Notes: a model not told the origin generated them from the sequence alone. A stretch of 64,000 bases of DNA from Ruminococcaceae bacterium UBA794 (GCA_002304735.1 DBIU01000015.1:4887-68886); one strand, 5' to 3'; positions 35,266 through 46,634 are shown, counted from the first letter of the stretch. Program-made: numbers and translations.

Positions 35266-37005
35266 TCAATTGTCCTCCGTTATTTTAAGTTTATCGGTTT
35301 CTTCCTCGCTCGGCGTAACGTAGAGCGTTCTGTTGTCCGTGAAAATAACTGTTCCCGGACGCGCGCCCGCAGGCTTTTTCACGAACTTTACCGCGGTGTA
35401 GTCCACCGGCACTCCCGAACCGTTTTTCGCCTTTGAATGATATGCCGCAAGCCGCGCCGCTTCAACAATCGTGCGCTCCGGCGGCGTTTTGCCTTCCGTT
35501 TTTATTATAACGTGCGAACCCGCGATATCCTTGACGTGGAGCCAGATATCGCTCGCCTTCGACGTTTTAAGCGTAAGCTCGTCGTTCTGCTTGTTGTTTT
35601 TGCCCACAAGTATCGTAAATCCATCGCTCGAACGGAATTTCAGCGGCTCGGATTTCTTCGGCTTAGAGAGCGTTTTTTCGCCGCGGATAAGCCCCTGCTC
35701 GGCAAGCTCGCGCTTTATCTCGGTAAGCTCGCCGTCCGTCTTGGCGCGCGTTACGCTGTCAAGCAGACTTTCATAGTACGAAAGCTCGCTTTTTCCCTCT
35801 TTAATCAGCCCCGTGAGCATCTTTTCAGCAGTACACAGCTTTCGGTACTCGGAATAGTATTTCTGAGCGTTCTGCGCGGGCGAAAGCCTTGCGTCAAGCG
35901 CGATTTTGCGCTGTTCGCCCGTGTAAAAATCATCGAGCACGGCGCTTGTCATTCCTTTTTCGAGGCGGTATATATTCGCGTTTACAATGTCGCCGCAAGC
36001 GCGAAGATTTTCCCTGTCCGCGCAATCCGCAAGCTCTTTTTTCTGCAATTCAAGCTTTCTCGCGGTTCTCTCGGCGCGGCTCTTTATCAGCTTAAGCATA
36101 TCCCGCGCGCGCTGGCTCGCTCGGTCGGATTTCTTCTCGTAAAAATCGTCCAAAAGAGCGTTCGCGCTTGCAAAATGCCGCTTTGCAAAGCCGTTTCCGT
36201 ATTGATTGACGTCGACGAACGAAAAATCCTTCTTCGCGCCGCTTTCGTCGATTATCTCCGTGAAACAAGCCGCTTTTCTCGCGTTATCAAAAAATAAGTC
36301 AAGCCGCTCTTTCTGCTCGTCCGAAAGCTCGCAGCACACCGCGTCCGTATCTCCCGCCGCATAATAAGCCGCTTCGCGCGCAAATATCGGCGAAATCCCC
36401 TCCAGAACCGCAGGCAAAGCCTTTGCAAGCCGCTCGGTCTTATTCTCAATCAGCGCCGAGATTTTCCGGTCTTTTTCAGCGAAAAAGTCAACTCGTTCAA
36501 GCCGCGGCGGCGTTTCGTACACAATGTTCGGCAAAATCCTCCGAACTCCCGAAATTTCGTCCGTAACGCGCTTTATGCTGTCGATAACCCTTTCGCCGCG
36601 CACGAGAATTATATTGCTGAAGCGCCCCATAATCTCGGCAATCAGCGTGTTCGTCACGATATCGCCGATTTCATTCACGCACTCAAAATCAAAGTAAAGT
36701 ATCCTCTCCAGCCCGTCCTGCCGTATCCCCAAAAGCCGCCCGCTTCCAAGGTGCTTCCTCAGAAGCATACAGAACATCGGCGGACTCGGCGGGTTTTCAA
36801 GCGCCGCTTCCGTCAGATTTACCCGAGCAGCCGAGCCGTTTGACGAGAAGATAACCCGCTTTGCGCCTCTGTCCGAGCTGTTCGGCTTTCTGAACGATAT
36901 CACGACTTCTTCCCGCGACGGCTGGAAAATCTTCTCAATCCGCGAGCCGACAAGCTCAGAAAGCTCCTCGCGGACGTATTTCAGCATTGCGCCGTCAAGT
37001 GACAA
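35266..37005 (-). CDS. rqcH: NFACT-family ribosome quality control protein RqcH (FbpA-like)
   Basis: 579 aa. The NFACT-N domain (MLLRKHLGSGRL, IAEIMGRFSNIIL), a central coiled coil (residues ~290-440) and the NFACT-R domain (DIWLHVKDIAGSHVII) are all present. In Bacillus RqcH binds stalled 50S-peptidyl-tRNA and adds Ala tails; it was earlier annotated as fibronectin-binding protein. The Asp-Arg pair used for tRNA binding appears as Glu100-Arg101 here. It sits in an operon with tRNA methyltransferase and ValRS genes, consistent with a translation role. Confidence 0.92.
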   Translation of the reverse strand: MSLDGAMLKYVREELSELVGSRIEKIFQPSREEVVISFRKPNSSDRGAKRVIFSSNGSAARVNLTEAALENPPSPPMFCMLLRKHLGSGRLLGIRQDGLERILYFDFECVNEIGDIVTNTLIAEIMGRFSNIILVRGERVIDSIKRVTDEISGVRRILPNIVYETPPRLERVDFFAEKDRKISALIENKTERLAKALPAVLEGISPIFAREAAYYAAGDTDAVCCELSDEQKERLDLFFDNARKAACFTEIIDESGAKKDFSFVDVNQYGNGFAKRHFASANALLDDFYEKKSDRASQRARDMLKLIKSRAERTARKLELQKKELADCADRENLRACGDIVNANIYRLEKGMTSAVLDDFYTGEQRKIALDARLSPAQNAQKYYSEYRKLCTAEKMLTGLIKEGKSELSYYESLLDSVTRAKTDGELTEIKRELAEQGLIRGEKTLSKPKKSEPLKFRSSDGFTILVGKNNKQNDELTLKTSKASDIWLHVKDIAGSHVIIKTEGKTPPERTIVEAARLAAYHSKAKNGSGVPVDYTAVKFVKKPAGARPGTVIFTDNRTLYVTPSEEETDKLKITEDN

Positions 37006-37016
37006 GTCTTTTCTCC

Positions 37017-37796
37017 TTAATCATAGCAATATCCGCAGGGGTCCTCCTCGACTTCCGAGGAAAAAACCGCGACCTGCGGGAATTTTTTCGTAACAATTGC
37101 GGCTATCCTGTGCGAAGCGGCTTTTTCCGTGCCGTAATGCCCCGCGTCAACGAGCGCCATTCCGCAATTCTCCGCTTCAATCCAGAAATTATGCTTTATA
37201 TCGCCCGAAATTATCGCGTCTACGCGCTTTTCACGCGCAAGCTCCATAACCTTGCCGTCAATTCCCGCGCCGCAGCACACCGCTATCCTGCTTATCGCGC
37301 GCTCCGTTTTAAGGTATTTCACGCAATCGAGATAAAGCGACTTCCTGCAATGCTCCGCGAGCGCCTTAGACGTAAACTCGAACGGCGTATCGCATATCGC
37401 CCCGAAGCCGCTTCCGTCAGGCTGCGTAACCTCGAGAACCTCGCTTTTTTCAAAGCCCAGAAGCTCCAAAAGCGCGTCGTTTACGCCGCCCTCTGCTATG
37501 TCGAAATTCGTATGCACCGCAATCGCCGATATGTTCTTCTCGATAAGACCGCGCACGGGACTCCGGCTCGGTATGCTCTTAAGCCCGCCGAAAATCACCG
37601 GATGATGCGAAATAATCAGATTTGCGCCCTTTTCGGACGCTTCCTTTATCACCTTGTGCGTTATGTCAAGGCAGCAGCATATCCCCGTAACCTCGGTTTC
37701 TTCGCCGCCCACAAGCAATCCCACATTGTCAAAGCTCTCCGCCGTCCGAAACGGCGCGGTTTTATCCAAAAATTCAACAACTTCGCCTATCGTCAT
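37017..37796 (-). CDS. Nif3/YqfO-family dinuclear metal protein
   Basis: 259 aa. Family signatures are the metal-binding ISHHPVIFGGLKS, VHTNFDIAEGGVND and DAGHYGTE. Nif3-like proteins form hexameric toroids with a two-metal site; some are linked to GTP cyclohydrolase activity, but the general function is unsettled. This is the short form without the YqfO insert domain. It overlaps trmK by 23 bp, as in many Firmicutes where these genes travel together. Confidence 0.92.
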   Translation of the reverse strand: MTIGEVVEFLDKTAPFRTAESFDNVGLLVGGEETEVTGICCCLDITHKVIKEASEKGANLIISHHPVIFGGLKSIPSRSPVRGLIEKNISAIAVHTNFDIAEGGVNDALLELLGFEKSEVLEVTQPDGSGFGAICDTPFEFTSKALAEHCRKSLYLDCVKYLKTERAISRIAVCCGAGIDGKVMELAREKRVDAIISGDIKHNFWIEAENCGMALVDAGHYGTEKAASHRIAAIVTKKFPQVAVFSSEVEEDPCGYCYD

Positions 37797-38451
37797 TTTC
37801 GCAGTCCACCGCTTTTCTCATAACAGCGTCAGCCAGCTTCCGAAGCCGCTCGGCTTCTTCGGCAAGCCCGCCCGATTTTTCCATTCCTCGCGCGTTTTTC
37901 CTCAGCTTCTCCGCAACCGCCTCAAGATAAACCTTGTCGCGGTTTTTTCCGCAGAGAGCCTCGATTTCGCCGATTTCACGCGCTTTTCCCGTATAGCTCC
38001 ACAGCATAACGGAGTAGATTTTTCCGCCGTCGCAGGCGGTTTTCTCCTCCAAAAGCTCAAATCCCGCGCCGTAAAGCCGTTTGCGCATAACCGCAGCCTT
38101 CGTCATCGGCTGCAAAATAAACCGCGTATTTTCATTCTTGAAACGGCAGCGCTCCGCGATTTCCGCGATAAGCTCGCCGCCCATTCCGCATATTATCACG
38201 TCGTCGGCATAGTCAATCCCGTCAAGCCCGTCCGATTTCACCGTCAAAACGCCCTTTGCGTTAAGCTCCGAAAGCGTTCTCCGCGCGGCTTCGAGCGGTC
38301 CGTCCTTAATGTCCGACGCAATTACGCGGCAATTCTTCTCAAGTGCCAGAGCGGCGGCAAGCCTTGCGTGGTCGCAGCCAACGTCAACCGACGTCGCGCC
38401 GCTTCTGCAAAAGCCAAACGCCGCTTTGAGCCTGTTGTCAAGATTAACCAA
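37774..38451 (-). CDS. trmK: tRNA (adenine-22-N1)-methyltransferase TrmK
   Basis: 225 aa. Rossmann methyltransferase with motif I in SVDVGCDHARLA and motif IV-like IICGMGGELI, the TrmK pattern; the C-terminal third is helical and charged. It methylates A22 of tRNA with SAM. Located between the DUF1858-like gene (2 bp) and the Nif3-family gene (23-bp overlap). Confidence 0.92.
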   Translation of the reverse strand: MVNLDNRLKAAFGFCRSGATSVDVGCDHARLAAALALEKNCRVIASDIKDGPLEAARRTLSELNAKGVLTVKSDGLDGIDYADDVIICGMGGELIAEIAERCRFKNENTRFILQPMTKAAVMRKRLYGAGFELLEEKTACDGGKIYSVMLWSYTGKAREIGEIEALCGKNRDKVYLEAVAEKLRKNARGMEKSGGLAEEAERLRKLADAVMRKAVDCENDDRRSC

Positions 38452-38453
38452 AA

Positions 38454-38654
38454 TCAGCCGTTAATCGCTTCGTTGAGCTGCTTCACGATTTCGTCCGCGT
38501 CAACTCCGTGAACCATACAAGCCTGTCCGATAGACTCGCCGCGCGCGGACGGGCAGCCGAGGCAGTGCATTCCCATTCCCATAAGGATAGGAGCGGCAGC
38601 CTCCGCGTTAACCTCAAGAATATCGCCTATAAGCGTATCAACCGTAATATTCAT
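38454..38654 (-). CDS. DUF1858-like small protein with CxxC
   Basis: 66 aa. The pattern VDTLIGDILEVNAEAAAPILMGMGMHCLGCPSA matches the DUF1858 family: a short helical domain with a GMxCxxC motif, often fused or adjacent to redox proteins. The ATG at 38654 has AAGGAAG upstream; a longer version adds six residues. Promoter-proximal gene of the trmK-nif3-rqcH-valS operon. Function unknown; a hybrid-cluster or sulfur-carrier role is speculation. Confidence 0.85.
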   Translation of the reverse strand: MNITVDTLIGDILEVNAEAAAPILMGMGMHCLGCPSARGESIGQACMVHGVDADEIVKQLNEAING

Positions 38655-38705
38655 AATTTTACTTCCTTTCATAATGCATATTGCATAACAATATATACAT
38701 TTTAT

Positions 38706-38734
38706 ATTATATCACATTATTTGCGGTTTGTCTA
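38706..38734 (-). promoter_or_regulatory. Promoter of the DUF1858-trmK-nif3-rqcH-valS operon
   Basis: On the minus strand TAGACA (38734-38729) and TATAAT (38711-38706) are spaced 17 bp in an AT-rich region. Confidence 0.7.
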
Positions 38735-38811
38735 CTACAAATTTAATTTGTTCGGGAAAATTCACAAATTGTCGCAAATTATTTTGTTAAAAATCACAGA
38801 GGTGAGTAGTT

Positions 38812-39561
38812 TTGCGGGATTTCTTCATCGGCTTTCCAAACCGTCTTGAGCTTTTCGGAGCGCTTCACGCAGCCGTTTCGGCTATTTTCATCGTTTTGTT
38901 CGCGGGCGTTGTCGCTCTCCGAAAAAAGCTTTCGGAACCGCGCTTTCATATTATCGGGAAAATCTCGGCTTATATTCTTCTCGCAAATATGCTCGTTCAC
39001 TATTCCTCGAGAATAATCCTCGGGATTTGGTCGATTGAGGAGGATTTACCGCTGCATCTTTGCTTTATCACGAATTTTTTTATGATTTATATTCTCCTCA
39101 CGGACGACAGGCGCGGATTTTACGAAATTATCTACTATTTCACCGTCATAGGTCCGCTTCCCGCGATGATTTTCCCCGATTTGCGGTTTTCGCCCGAAAG
39201 CTGGATTTTCTGGCAGTTTGTCATAAGTCACCATTTTATGCTGCTCGCGAGCGTTTTTTGTCTTGCCGTCAAGGGGTACGCGGTTTCGCTGCGCGGCGGC
39301 GCTTTAGCGTTTATTGCGGGAAACGTCTATATCGCGCTCGTTTCGCTGTTCAACAGGCTTGCGGGCACGAATTACGCTATGATAAACGCGCTCCCCGAAC
39401 AGCTTTACGAAATATTTCCGTTTCTTTCCGCTCTGCCGCCGATTGTCCCGCTTGAAGCGGCGGGAGTTCTTTCCCTCGCCGCGGCGTATAAATTCGCAGC
39501 CGCGTTCGGAAAGAACGTTCGACGCGGGGAAAAAAGCGGATTTCACGGAAAGACGGTGTAA
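38812..39561 (+). CDS. YwaF/TIGR02206-type integral membrane protein
   Basis: 249 aa, six or seven hydrophobic segments. The YwaF-family hallmarks are visible: DLPLHLCFITNFF after the second helix, VIGPLPAMIFPDLR and ISHHFMLLASVFC. The function is unknown; the family is widespread in Firmicutes. The start is a TTG with GAGGTGAG 6-8 nt upstream, since no ATG fits the family N-terminus. Confidence 0.82.
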   Translation: MRDFFIGFPNRLELFGALHAAVSAIFIVLFAGVVALRKKLSEPRFHIIGKISAYILLANMLVHYSSRIILGIWSIEEDLPLHLCFITNFFMIYILLTDDRRGFYEIIYYFTVIGPLPAMIFPDLRFSPESWIFWQFVISHHFMLLASVFCLAVKGYAVSLRGGALAFIAGNVYIALVSLFNRLAGTNYAMINALPEQLYEIFPFLSALPPIVPLEAAGVLSLAAAYKFAAAFGKNVRRGEKSGFHGKTV

Positions 39562-39672
39562 TTTCTCGGAAATTTCACAAAAGTGTATTATCATTAATAA
39601 CAATAAAATGCGCTGAATATATTTTTTATTAGTAAATATTAACAATTATCAAATTCAGACAGGCTAACTCGC

Positions 39673-39701
39673 TTGACAAATGATTTTTATTGATGTATAA
39701 T
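39673..39701 (+). promoter_or_regulatory. Consensus promoter for the small lipoprotein gene
   Basis: TTGACA (39673-39678), 17-bp spacer, TATAAT (39696-39701): an exact consensus, so this small lipoprotein is probably strongly expressed. Confidence 0.88.
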
Positions 39702-39751
39702 AAACAAAGTTTTTCCGAAAACTAAATAAAGATAAATTTATGAGGTGTATT

Positions 39752-40102
39752 ATGAACAAGACAATCAAATCGGTTATGGCAGTTCTCGTAATTCTCACGC
39801 TTTGCGTAGGTCTGCTCGCAGGCTGCGGCGGAAGCAGCCCCGTAGGCGACTGGAAGGTTACCGGCGCAGAGGCTATGGGACAGAGCGTTGACCCCGCTGA
39901 AATGGGCGATACCGCAAGCACCATTATGACGCTTAACGAGGACGGCACAATCACTGTAAACGGTCAGGACAGCGGCACATGGAAGCTCGACGGCGACAAG
40001 CTTTCCATCTCCGAGAACGGCATTTCTCTCGAAGCAACATATAACGGCACAAACATCATTATCGATATGGGATTTGCAAAGATTACATACTCCCGCGCTT
40101 AA
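39752..40102 (+). CDS. Small lipoprotein with lipocalin-like beta domain
   Basis: 116 aa. Signal peptide with lipobox LLAGC, then a short Gly/Ser linker and a beta-rich domain with the repeating pattern TLNEDGTITVNG...GTWKLDGDKLSIS, as in DUF5640/lipocalin-like lipoproteins. It is probably surface anchored, with ligand and role unknown. The ATG at 39752 has GAGGTG 5 nt upstream. It is monocistronic, with its own consensus promoter and terminator. Confidence 0.8.
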   Translation: MNKTIKSVMAVLVILTLCVGLLAGCGGSSPVGDWKVTGAEAMGQSVDPAEMGDTASTIMTLNEDGTITVNGQDSGTWKLDGDKLSISENGISLEATYNGTNIIIDMGFAKITYSRA

Positions 40103-40128
40103 TCGGTTTGCCCGATAACACTATGAAG

Positions 40129-40154
40129 CCCTCGCTTAAATGCGGGGGTTTTTT
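40129..40154 (+). terminator. Terminator of the lipoprotein gene
   Basis: Stem CCCTCGC with GCGGGGG (one G.U pair) followed by TTTTTT. The leuS promoter begins just two bases downstream. Confidence 0.85.
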
Positions 40155-40155
40155 G

Positions 40156-40184
40156 TTGACTTTTTCATTAAAATGTGTTATAAT
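40156..40184 (+). promoter_or_regulatory. leuS promoter
   Basis: TTGACT (40156-40161), 17 bp, TATAAT (40179-40184) with an upstream TG. The leader to the ATG is only ~25 nt, which leaves no room for a T-box. Confidence 0.85.
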
Positions 40185-40216
40185 ATTGCTATATTTTATT
40201 GAAAGGAATTATCACT

Positions 40217-42646
40217 ATGAAGTACGACTTCAAAGCCATTGAAAATAAATGGCAAAAATACTGGGACGAACACCGCACGTTCCATACCGAAAACGACTAC
40301 TCAAAGCCGAAATACTACGCGCTCGTTGAGTTTCCGTACCCCTCGGGCGACGGTCTGCACGTCGGTCACCCGCGCCCTTATACCGCTATGGATATCGTTG
40401 CGAGAAAGCGCCGTATGCAGGGCTATAACGTCCTTTTCCCTATGGGCTGGGACGCGTTCGGTCTGCCTACCGAAAACTACGCTATAAAAAATAAAATTCA
40501 CCCCGCAATCGTTACCGAAAGAAACATAAACCGTTTCCGCAGCCAGCTTCAGTCGCTCGGCCTTTCTTTCGACTGGGAGCGCGAGGTCAACACCACCGAC
40601 CCCAACTACTTCAAATGGACGCAGTGGATTTTCCTTAAGCTGTTTAACGCGGGGCTTGCTTATAAAAAGGAAATGAGCGTTAACTGGTGTACGCAGTGCA
40701 AGGTCGTTCTCGCGAACGAAGAAGTCGTTAACGGCACCTGCGAGCGCTGCCACGGCGAAGTTATCCATAAGGTTAAAAATCAATGGATGCTTAAAATTAC
40801 CGAGTACGCGCAGCGCCTCCTCGACGACCTCGACTCGGTTGACTACTTCGAGAAGATTAAAACCGCGCAGGTTAACTGGATAGGACGCTCCACGGGCGCG
40901 GAGGTTACGTTTAAGACGACGCTCGGCGACGATTTGCTCATCTACACAACGCGCCCCGATACGCTTTTCGGCGCGACTTATATGGTTATCTCCCCCGAAC
41001 ACCCGCTTATCGAAAAGTGGGCGGGCGAAAACAATCTCGCAAACATTGACGCCGTTCGCGCTTATCAGGCGGAGGCGGCGAAAAAGTCCGATTTCGACAG
41101 AACCGAAATGAACAAGGACAAGACGGGCGTTATGCTTGACGGCGTTAAGGCGGTTAATCCCGTGAACGGCTCGGAAATCCCCATTTTCATCTCGGATTAC
41201 GTTCTTATGAGCTACGGAACGGGCGCGATTATGGCTGTTCCCGCGCACGACACCCGCGACCACGAGTTCGCGGAGAAGTTCAACCTCCCGATTATCGAAG
41301 TCGTTAAGGGCGGCGAGGACGTTCAGAAAGAAGCGTTCACGGACTGCGCCACGGGAATTATGGTTAATTCCGGCTTCCTTGACGGGCTTTCCGTTGACGA
41401 CGCTAAGGTTAAAATCAAGGATTGGCTCACCGAAAAGGGTATCGGGCACGAAAAGGTTAACTTCAAGCTCCGCGACTGGGTTTTCTCGCGTCAGAGATAC
41501 TGGGGCGAGCCTATTCCCGTCGTTTACTGCGAAAAATGCGGCTGGGTCGGTCTGCCCGAAAGCGAGCTGCCGCTGAAATTGCCCGAAGTTGAAAGCTATA
41601 TGCCCACGGATAACGGCGAAAGCCCGCTTTCTACTCTCGAAAGCTTCATCAACACCACTTGTCCGAAATGCGGCGGCGCGGCAAAGCGCGAAACCGATAC
41701 TATGCCGCAGTGGGCGGGCTCGTCGTGGTACTTCCTGCGCTATACCGACCCCAAAAACGACAAGGAGCTTGCTTCAAAGGAAGCGCTTAAATACTGGCTT
41801 CCCGTTGATTGGTACAACGGCGGTATGGAACACACCACGCTTCACCTTCTTTACAGCCGCTTCTGGCACAAGTTCCTCTATGACCAAGGCATTGTTCCCA
41901 CAAAGGAACCGTATGCAAAGCGCACTTCGCACGGTATGATTCTCGGCGTTGACCCGAAAAATCCCGGAAAGTTCTGCAAGATGTCAAAGTCGCTCCACAA
42001 CGTCGTTAATCCGGACGAGGTTATCGCGGAATACGGCGCGGATACTATGCGTCTGTATGAGATGTTCGTCGGCGACTTCGAGAAAGCCGCTCCGTGGCAG
42101 GAAAACGGCATTAAGGGCTGCAAGCGCTTCCTTGAGAGAATTTGGAATATGTCCGAAAACCTCAAGGACGGCGACGAGTACAGCGAAAAGCTTTGCTCCG
42201 CTATGCACAAGACAATCAAGAAGGTTTCCGAGGACATTGAAACGCTTAAATTCAACACCGCAATAGCGACTATGATGGCGCTCATAAACGCTGCGGAAGA
42301 AGCGGGCGGCTTCAACAGAGCCGAGTTCAGGTCGTTCCTCATTATGCTCAACCCGTTCGCTCCGCATATCACCGAGGAGCTGTTCAGCACGCTCGGCTTC
42401 GGTATCCTAAACGAAGCGAAGTGGGTCGAATACGACGAGAAGCTTTGCGCGGACTCTACCGTTGAAATCGTCGTTCAGATTAACGGCAAGGTTAAGGGCC
42501 GCTTTAACGCGCCCGCAGGCTCGGACAAGGACGAGCTTATCCGCCTCGCTCTCGAACAGGACGATATCAAGGCGATTGTCGATGGAAAGACGATTGTAAA
42601 GCAGATTGCCGTTCCCGATAAGCTTGTAAATATCGTTGTGAAGTAA
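40217..42646 (+). CDS. leuS: Leucyl-tRNA synthetase
   Basis: 809 aa, bacterial type. HIGH motif as HVGH (residues 48-51), zinc-ribbon [20 protein letters not shown]1 editing domain with [12 protein letters not shown] and [14 protein letters not shown], and KMSKS in CKMSKSLHN. It charges tRNA-Leu. The ATG at 40217 has GAAAGGA 9 nt upstream; an in-frame upstream start adds six residues without family character. Confidence 0.97.
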   Translation: MKYDFKAIENKWQKYWDEHRTFHTENDYSKPKYYALVEFPYPSGDGLHVGHPRPYTAMDIVARKRRMQGYNVLFPMGWDAFGLPTENYAIKNKIHPAIVTERNINRFRSQLQSLGLSFDWEREVNTTDPNYFKWTQWIFLKLFNAGLAYKKEMSVNWCTQCKVVLANEEVVNGTCERCHGEVIHKVKNQWMLKITEYAQRLLDDLDSVDYFEKIKTAQVNWIGRSTGAEVTFKTTLGDDLLIYTTRPDTLFGATYMVISPEHPLIEKWAGENNLANIDAVRAYQAEAAKKSDFDRTEMNKDKTGVMLDGVKAVNPVNGSEIPIFISDYVLMSYGTGAIMAVPAHDTRDHEFAEKFNLPIIEVVKGGEDVQKEAFTDCATGIMVNSGFLDGLSVDDAKVKIKDWLTEKGIGHEKVNFKLRDWVFSRQRYWGEPIPVVYCEKCGWVGLPESELPLKLPEVESYMPTDNGESPLSTLESFINTTCPKCGGAAKRETDTMPQWAGSSWYFLRYTDPKNDKELASKEALKYWLPVDWYNGGMEHTTLHLLYSRFWHKFLYDQGIVPTKEPYAKRTSHGMILGVDPKNPGKFCKMSKSLHNVVNPDEVIAEYGADTMRLYEMFVGDFEKAAPWQENGIKGCKRFLERIWNMSENLKDGDEYSEKLCSAMHKTIKKVSEDIETLKFNTAIATMMALINAAEEAGGFNRAEFRSFLIMLNPFAPHITEELFSTLGFGILNEAKWVEYDEKLCADSTVEIVVQINGKVKGRFNAPAGSDKDELIRLALEQDDIKAIVDGKTIVKQIAVPDKLVNIVVK

Positions 42647-42662
42647 TTCTGCAAAATAAATT

Positions 42663-42694
42663 ATCCCGCGAGCGTAAACTCGCGGGATTTTTTT
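42663..42694 (+). terminator. Terminator of leuS
   Basis: 10-bp perfect stem ATCCCGCGAG with CTCGCGGGAT, then a run of seven T. Confidence 0.93.
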
Positions 42695-42709
42695 GTTATG
42701 AATAGCGAA

Positions 42710-42740
42710 AGCCGCCTCCGACTTTTCATCGGAAGCGGCT
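42710..42740 (-). terminator. Terminator of the cellobiose phosphorylase gene
   Basis: A 12-bp stem that is fully paired only as minus-strand RNA (a C-A mismatch on the plus strand becomes U.G). It lies 24 bp after the GH94 stop; the T-run is short. Confidence 0.65.
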
Positions 42741-42763
42741 CTTTTTCACTGTTTTCGCTAAAA

Positions 42764-45238
42764 TCAGCCGAGAGTTACGACTACTTCGTGAACTCCGCCG
42801 TTCTGTACGGGAATTACGTTGCCCGCAACTTCATTTCCGTCAACAGTCATCGACTTAACGCCCTTGCAAACGTGGTTCGGGTTCTTAACTGTGATGTTGT
42901 AGGTTGCGCCGCGGAATTGACGCGAAACCTTCATTCCGTCCCACTCGTGAGGAATGGACGGGTCAATCTTCAGTCCGTCGAAATCAGCCGCAATACCGAG
43001 AATATACTGCGAAATCGCAACCATATTCCACGCAGCCGTACCCGTAAGCCAGCTGTTCTTGCCCTGACCGAAGTTGTCGCCGGGCTTTCCGATGTCCGCG
43101 CCTGCGTCCTTGCCGCCTATCATCTGACCGTAAACGTAAGGCTCGGTCTTGTGAATATCGGAGGTGTCCTCGGTGAACGCGGGAGCAATCTCGGAATAGT
43201 ACTTGAACGCCTGGTCGCCCTCGCCCGCATATGCCGCAGCGCAGATAATCCACGCGTTGTTGTGAGTGAAGATGCCTGCGTTCTCCTTGTATCCGCCGGG
43301 ATAGGTCGAAATTTCACCGTACTGAATATAGTATTTGGTGAACGCGGGATTGTTGAGTACAAGACCAAACTTGGTGTTGAGTCTTTCGTCAATAGCCTTG
43401 AGCGTCTTTTTGGAAGCCTCGGCGTCGATATCGGACATAATCGCGAAGCCCTGCGGCTCAATGAAAATCTGTCCTTCCTCGCACTCCTTGGAGCCCATCT
43501 TCTTGCCCTCGGCGTCATAAGCTCTGAGGAACCAATCGCCGTCCCACGCGGAATCCATCATCGCTTTCTTCATCTTGTCAATCTCAGCCTGCGCCTTTGC
43601 AGCTTCATCGGTCTTGCCGAGATGATTGAGAATATTGACGTAATTCGGTCCCGCATAAGTGAAGAGCGCGCCGACAAACGCGGATTCCGCAACCTTTGAG
43701 TATCCGCCCTCCGCCTTGAACTTCGGGTTGGTGTAGGTCTGGAAGGACTCGCCGGGCGTGTCGGAATAGCAGGAGAGGTTGATGCAGTCGTTCCAGTCCG
43801 CGCGCATCGCAAGCGGCAGACCGTGAGGACCGAGATTGTTTACAATGTGATAGAACGAAACCTTGAGGTGGTCGAGCATCGGCTGTGCAATCGACATATC
43901 GTTGTCGTAAGGCACCATTTCATCGAGAATTGTCCAATCGCCCGTTTCCTTGATGTACGCGGAAACCGAGAGAATGAGCCAAAGCGGGTCGTCCGAGAAA
44001 TCGCCGCCGATATCCGCGTTGCCCTTCTTAGTGAGGGGCTGATACTGGTGATAGCAGCCGCCGTCCGGGAACTGCGTGGAAGCGATATCGATAATTCTCT
44101 CTCTTGCTCTGTCGGGAATTTGATGAACGAAGCCGAGAACGTCCTGGTTGGAGTCGCGGAAGCCCATTCCGCGTCCGATACCGCTCTCGAAATAGGAAGC
44201 GGAGCGCGAAAGGTTGAACGTAACCATACACTGATACTGATTCCAGATATTAACCATACGGTTAACCTTGTCATCGGGAGTATCAACGTTGAGTATTCCG
44301 AGCAGCTTATCCCACGTTTCTTTAAGCTCCTTAAGTCCTGCGGCAACCTTTTCGGGAGTGTTGTACTTCTCAATCATTGCGTTGGACTTAACCTTGTTGA
44401 TTGTCTTGCCGTCTGCCTCGAATTTCTCCGCAACGGGCATTTCAACATAGCCGAGAATGAACACGAGCGTCTTGCTCTCGCCTGCGGCAAGGGTGATTTC
44501 CTTGTAGTGCGAAGCGATAGGCGACCAGCCGTCCGCGAAAGAGTTGTTCGCCTTGCCGTCAAGAACAGCCTGCGGATTGTGGAAGCCGTTGTACAAGCCG
44601 ATAAAGGAATCGCGGTCCGTGTCGTAGCCGTCGATAGTATCGTTTACCGTATAGAACGCGAAATGGTCGCGTCTGTCGCGGTATTCGGTCTTGTGATAAA
44701 TCGTCGAGCCGACTACCTCGACGCGTCCCGTAGAGAAGTTTCTCTGGAAGTTTGTGCAGTCGTCCTGAGCGTCCCAAAGGCACCACTCCGCAAACGACCA
44801 CAGCTTGAACGTCTTGGGAGCGCCGCTCTCGTTTGTGAGAACAAGCTGCTGAACCTCGCCGTCATAATTCTGCGGAACGAAGAAAGTAGCCTCAGCCTTA
44901 AGTCCGTTCTTCTTACCGGTGATAACGGTATAGCCCATACCGTGGCGGCACTCATAGCTGTCAAGCTCGGTCTTTACGGGCGACCAGCCGGGATTCCAGA
45001 TAGTGTCGCCGTCCTTGATGTAGAAATATCTTCCGCCCATATCAATAGGCACGTTGTTATAGCGATAACGCGTAATTCTGCGAAGTCTAGCGTCCTTATA
45101 GAAGCTGTATCCGCCCGCAGTATTGGAAATAAGCGAGAAAAAGCCCTGCGTTCCGAGATAGTTTATCCACGGATAGGGAGTGCGCGGGGAGGTGATGACG
45201 TACTCTTTGGCAGCGTCGTCAAAATGTCCGAATTTCAT
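42764..45238 (-). CDS. GH94 cellobiose phosphorylase
   Basis: 824 aa. It starts [20 protein letters not shown], the hallmark of cellobiose phosphorylases. An N-terminal beta-sandwich (~1-270) precedes an (alpha/alpha)6 barrel with [14 protein letters not shown] and the general-acid Asp in [10 protein letters not shown] (near residue 480). It splits cellobiose with phosphate into glucose-1-phosphate and glucose in the cytoplasm, an energy-saving step in cellulose degraders. No signal peptide. The ATG at 45238 follows AAGGAAGG; upstream codons are not conserved in type. The LacI-type operator beside its promoter matches that of the lacI gene at 17 kb. Confidence 0.93.
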   Translation of the reverse strand: MKFGHFDDAAKEYVITSPRTPYPWINYLGTQGFFSLISNTAGGYSFYKDARLRRITRYRYNNVPIDMGGRYFYIKDGDTIWNPGWSPVKTELDSYECRHGMGYTVITGKKNGLKAEATFFVPQNYDGEVQQLVLTNESGAPKTFKLWSFAEWCLWDAQDDCTNFQRNFSTGRVEVVGSTIYHKTEYRDRRDHFAFYTVNDTIDGYDTDRDSFIGLYNGFHNPQAVLDGKANNSFADGWSPIASHYKEITLAAGESKTLVFILGYVEMPVAEKFEADGKTINKVKSNAMIEKYNTPEKVAAGLKELKETWDKLLGILNVDTPDDKVNRMVNIWNQYQCMVTFNLSRSASYFESGIGRGMGFRDSNQDVLGFVHQIPDRARERIIDIASTQFPDGGCYHQYQPLTKKGNADIGGDFSDDPLWLILSVSAYIKETGDWTILDEMVPYDNDMSIAQPMLDHLKVSFYHIVNNLGPHGLPLAMRADWNDCINLSCYSDTPGESFQTYTNPKFKAEGGYSKVAESAFVGALFTYAGPNYVNILNHLGKTDEAAKAQAEIDKMKKAMMDSAWDGDWFLRAYDAEGKKMGSKECEEGQIFIEPQGFAIMSDIDAEASKKTLKAIDERLNTKFGLVLNNPAFTKYYIQYGEISTYPGGYKENAGIFTHNNAWIICAAAYAGEGDQAFKYYSEIAPAFTEDTSDIHKTEPYVYGQMIGGKDAGADIGKPGDNFGQGKNSWLTGTAAWNMVAISQYILGIAADFDGLKIDPSIPHEWDGMKVSRQFRGATYNITVKNPNHVCKGVKSMTVDGNEVAGNVIPVQNGGVHEVVVTLG

Positions 45239-45293
45239 TGGTTCATACCGTCCTTCCTTATTTTGGCAACAGATATACATTGCCCTACTATAA

Positions 45294-45339
45294 ATTATAC
45301 TCTATTTGGCGCATAATTACAAGTCCTGAAAACGTTTCA
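45294..45339 (-). promoter_or_regulatory. GH94 promoter with adjacent LacI-type operator
   Basis: On the minus strand TTGTAA (45322-45317) and TATAAT (45299-45294) have 17-bp spacing. Four bases upstream of the -35 lies TGAAACGTTTTCA (45339-45327 on the minus strand), a LacI-family palindrome sharing AAACGTTTTCA with the lacI promoter. Confidence 0.75.
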
Positions 45340-45407
45340 CCGCGAGCGCATTTCAAACAAATTTTTAATGCTTTTTATAGTAATTTTGACGAAAATTCTC
45401 TTTTTGC

Positions 45408-45436
45408 TTGTCCATTCTTTATTATTATGTTATAAT
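45408..45436 (+). promoter_or_regulatory. tgt promoter
   Basis: TTGTCC (45408-45413), 17 bp, TATAAT (45431-45436) with an upstream TG. Confidence 0.8.
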
Positions 45437-45474
45437 AAGCCTATGCGTTTATATTCATAAAAAGCAAGGAGTAA

Positions 45475-46614
<1,140 letters not shown>

Positions 46615-46634
46615 CGCGGAGCAAGGGTGCTTTT

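Noticed and set aside
34209..35288. 359-codon open frame on the plus strand
   Set aside because: Antisense to valS.
40103..40216. T-box leader before leuS
   Set aside because: The consensus promoter at 40156-40184 leaves a leader of about 25 nt, far too short.
43823..45316. 497-codon open frame on the plus strand
   Set aside because: Mirror of the cellobiose phosphorylase codons, no RBS or recognisable motif.
46615..46634. Manganese riboswitch (yybP-ykoY) before mntP
   Set aside because: The gene starts 20 bp after tgt inside an operon; there is no room for the motif.
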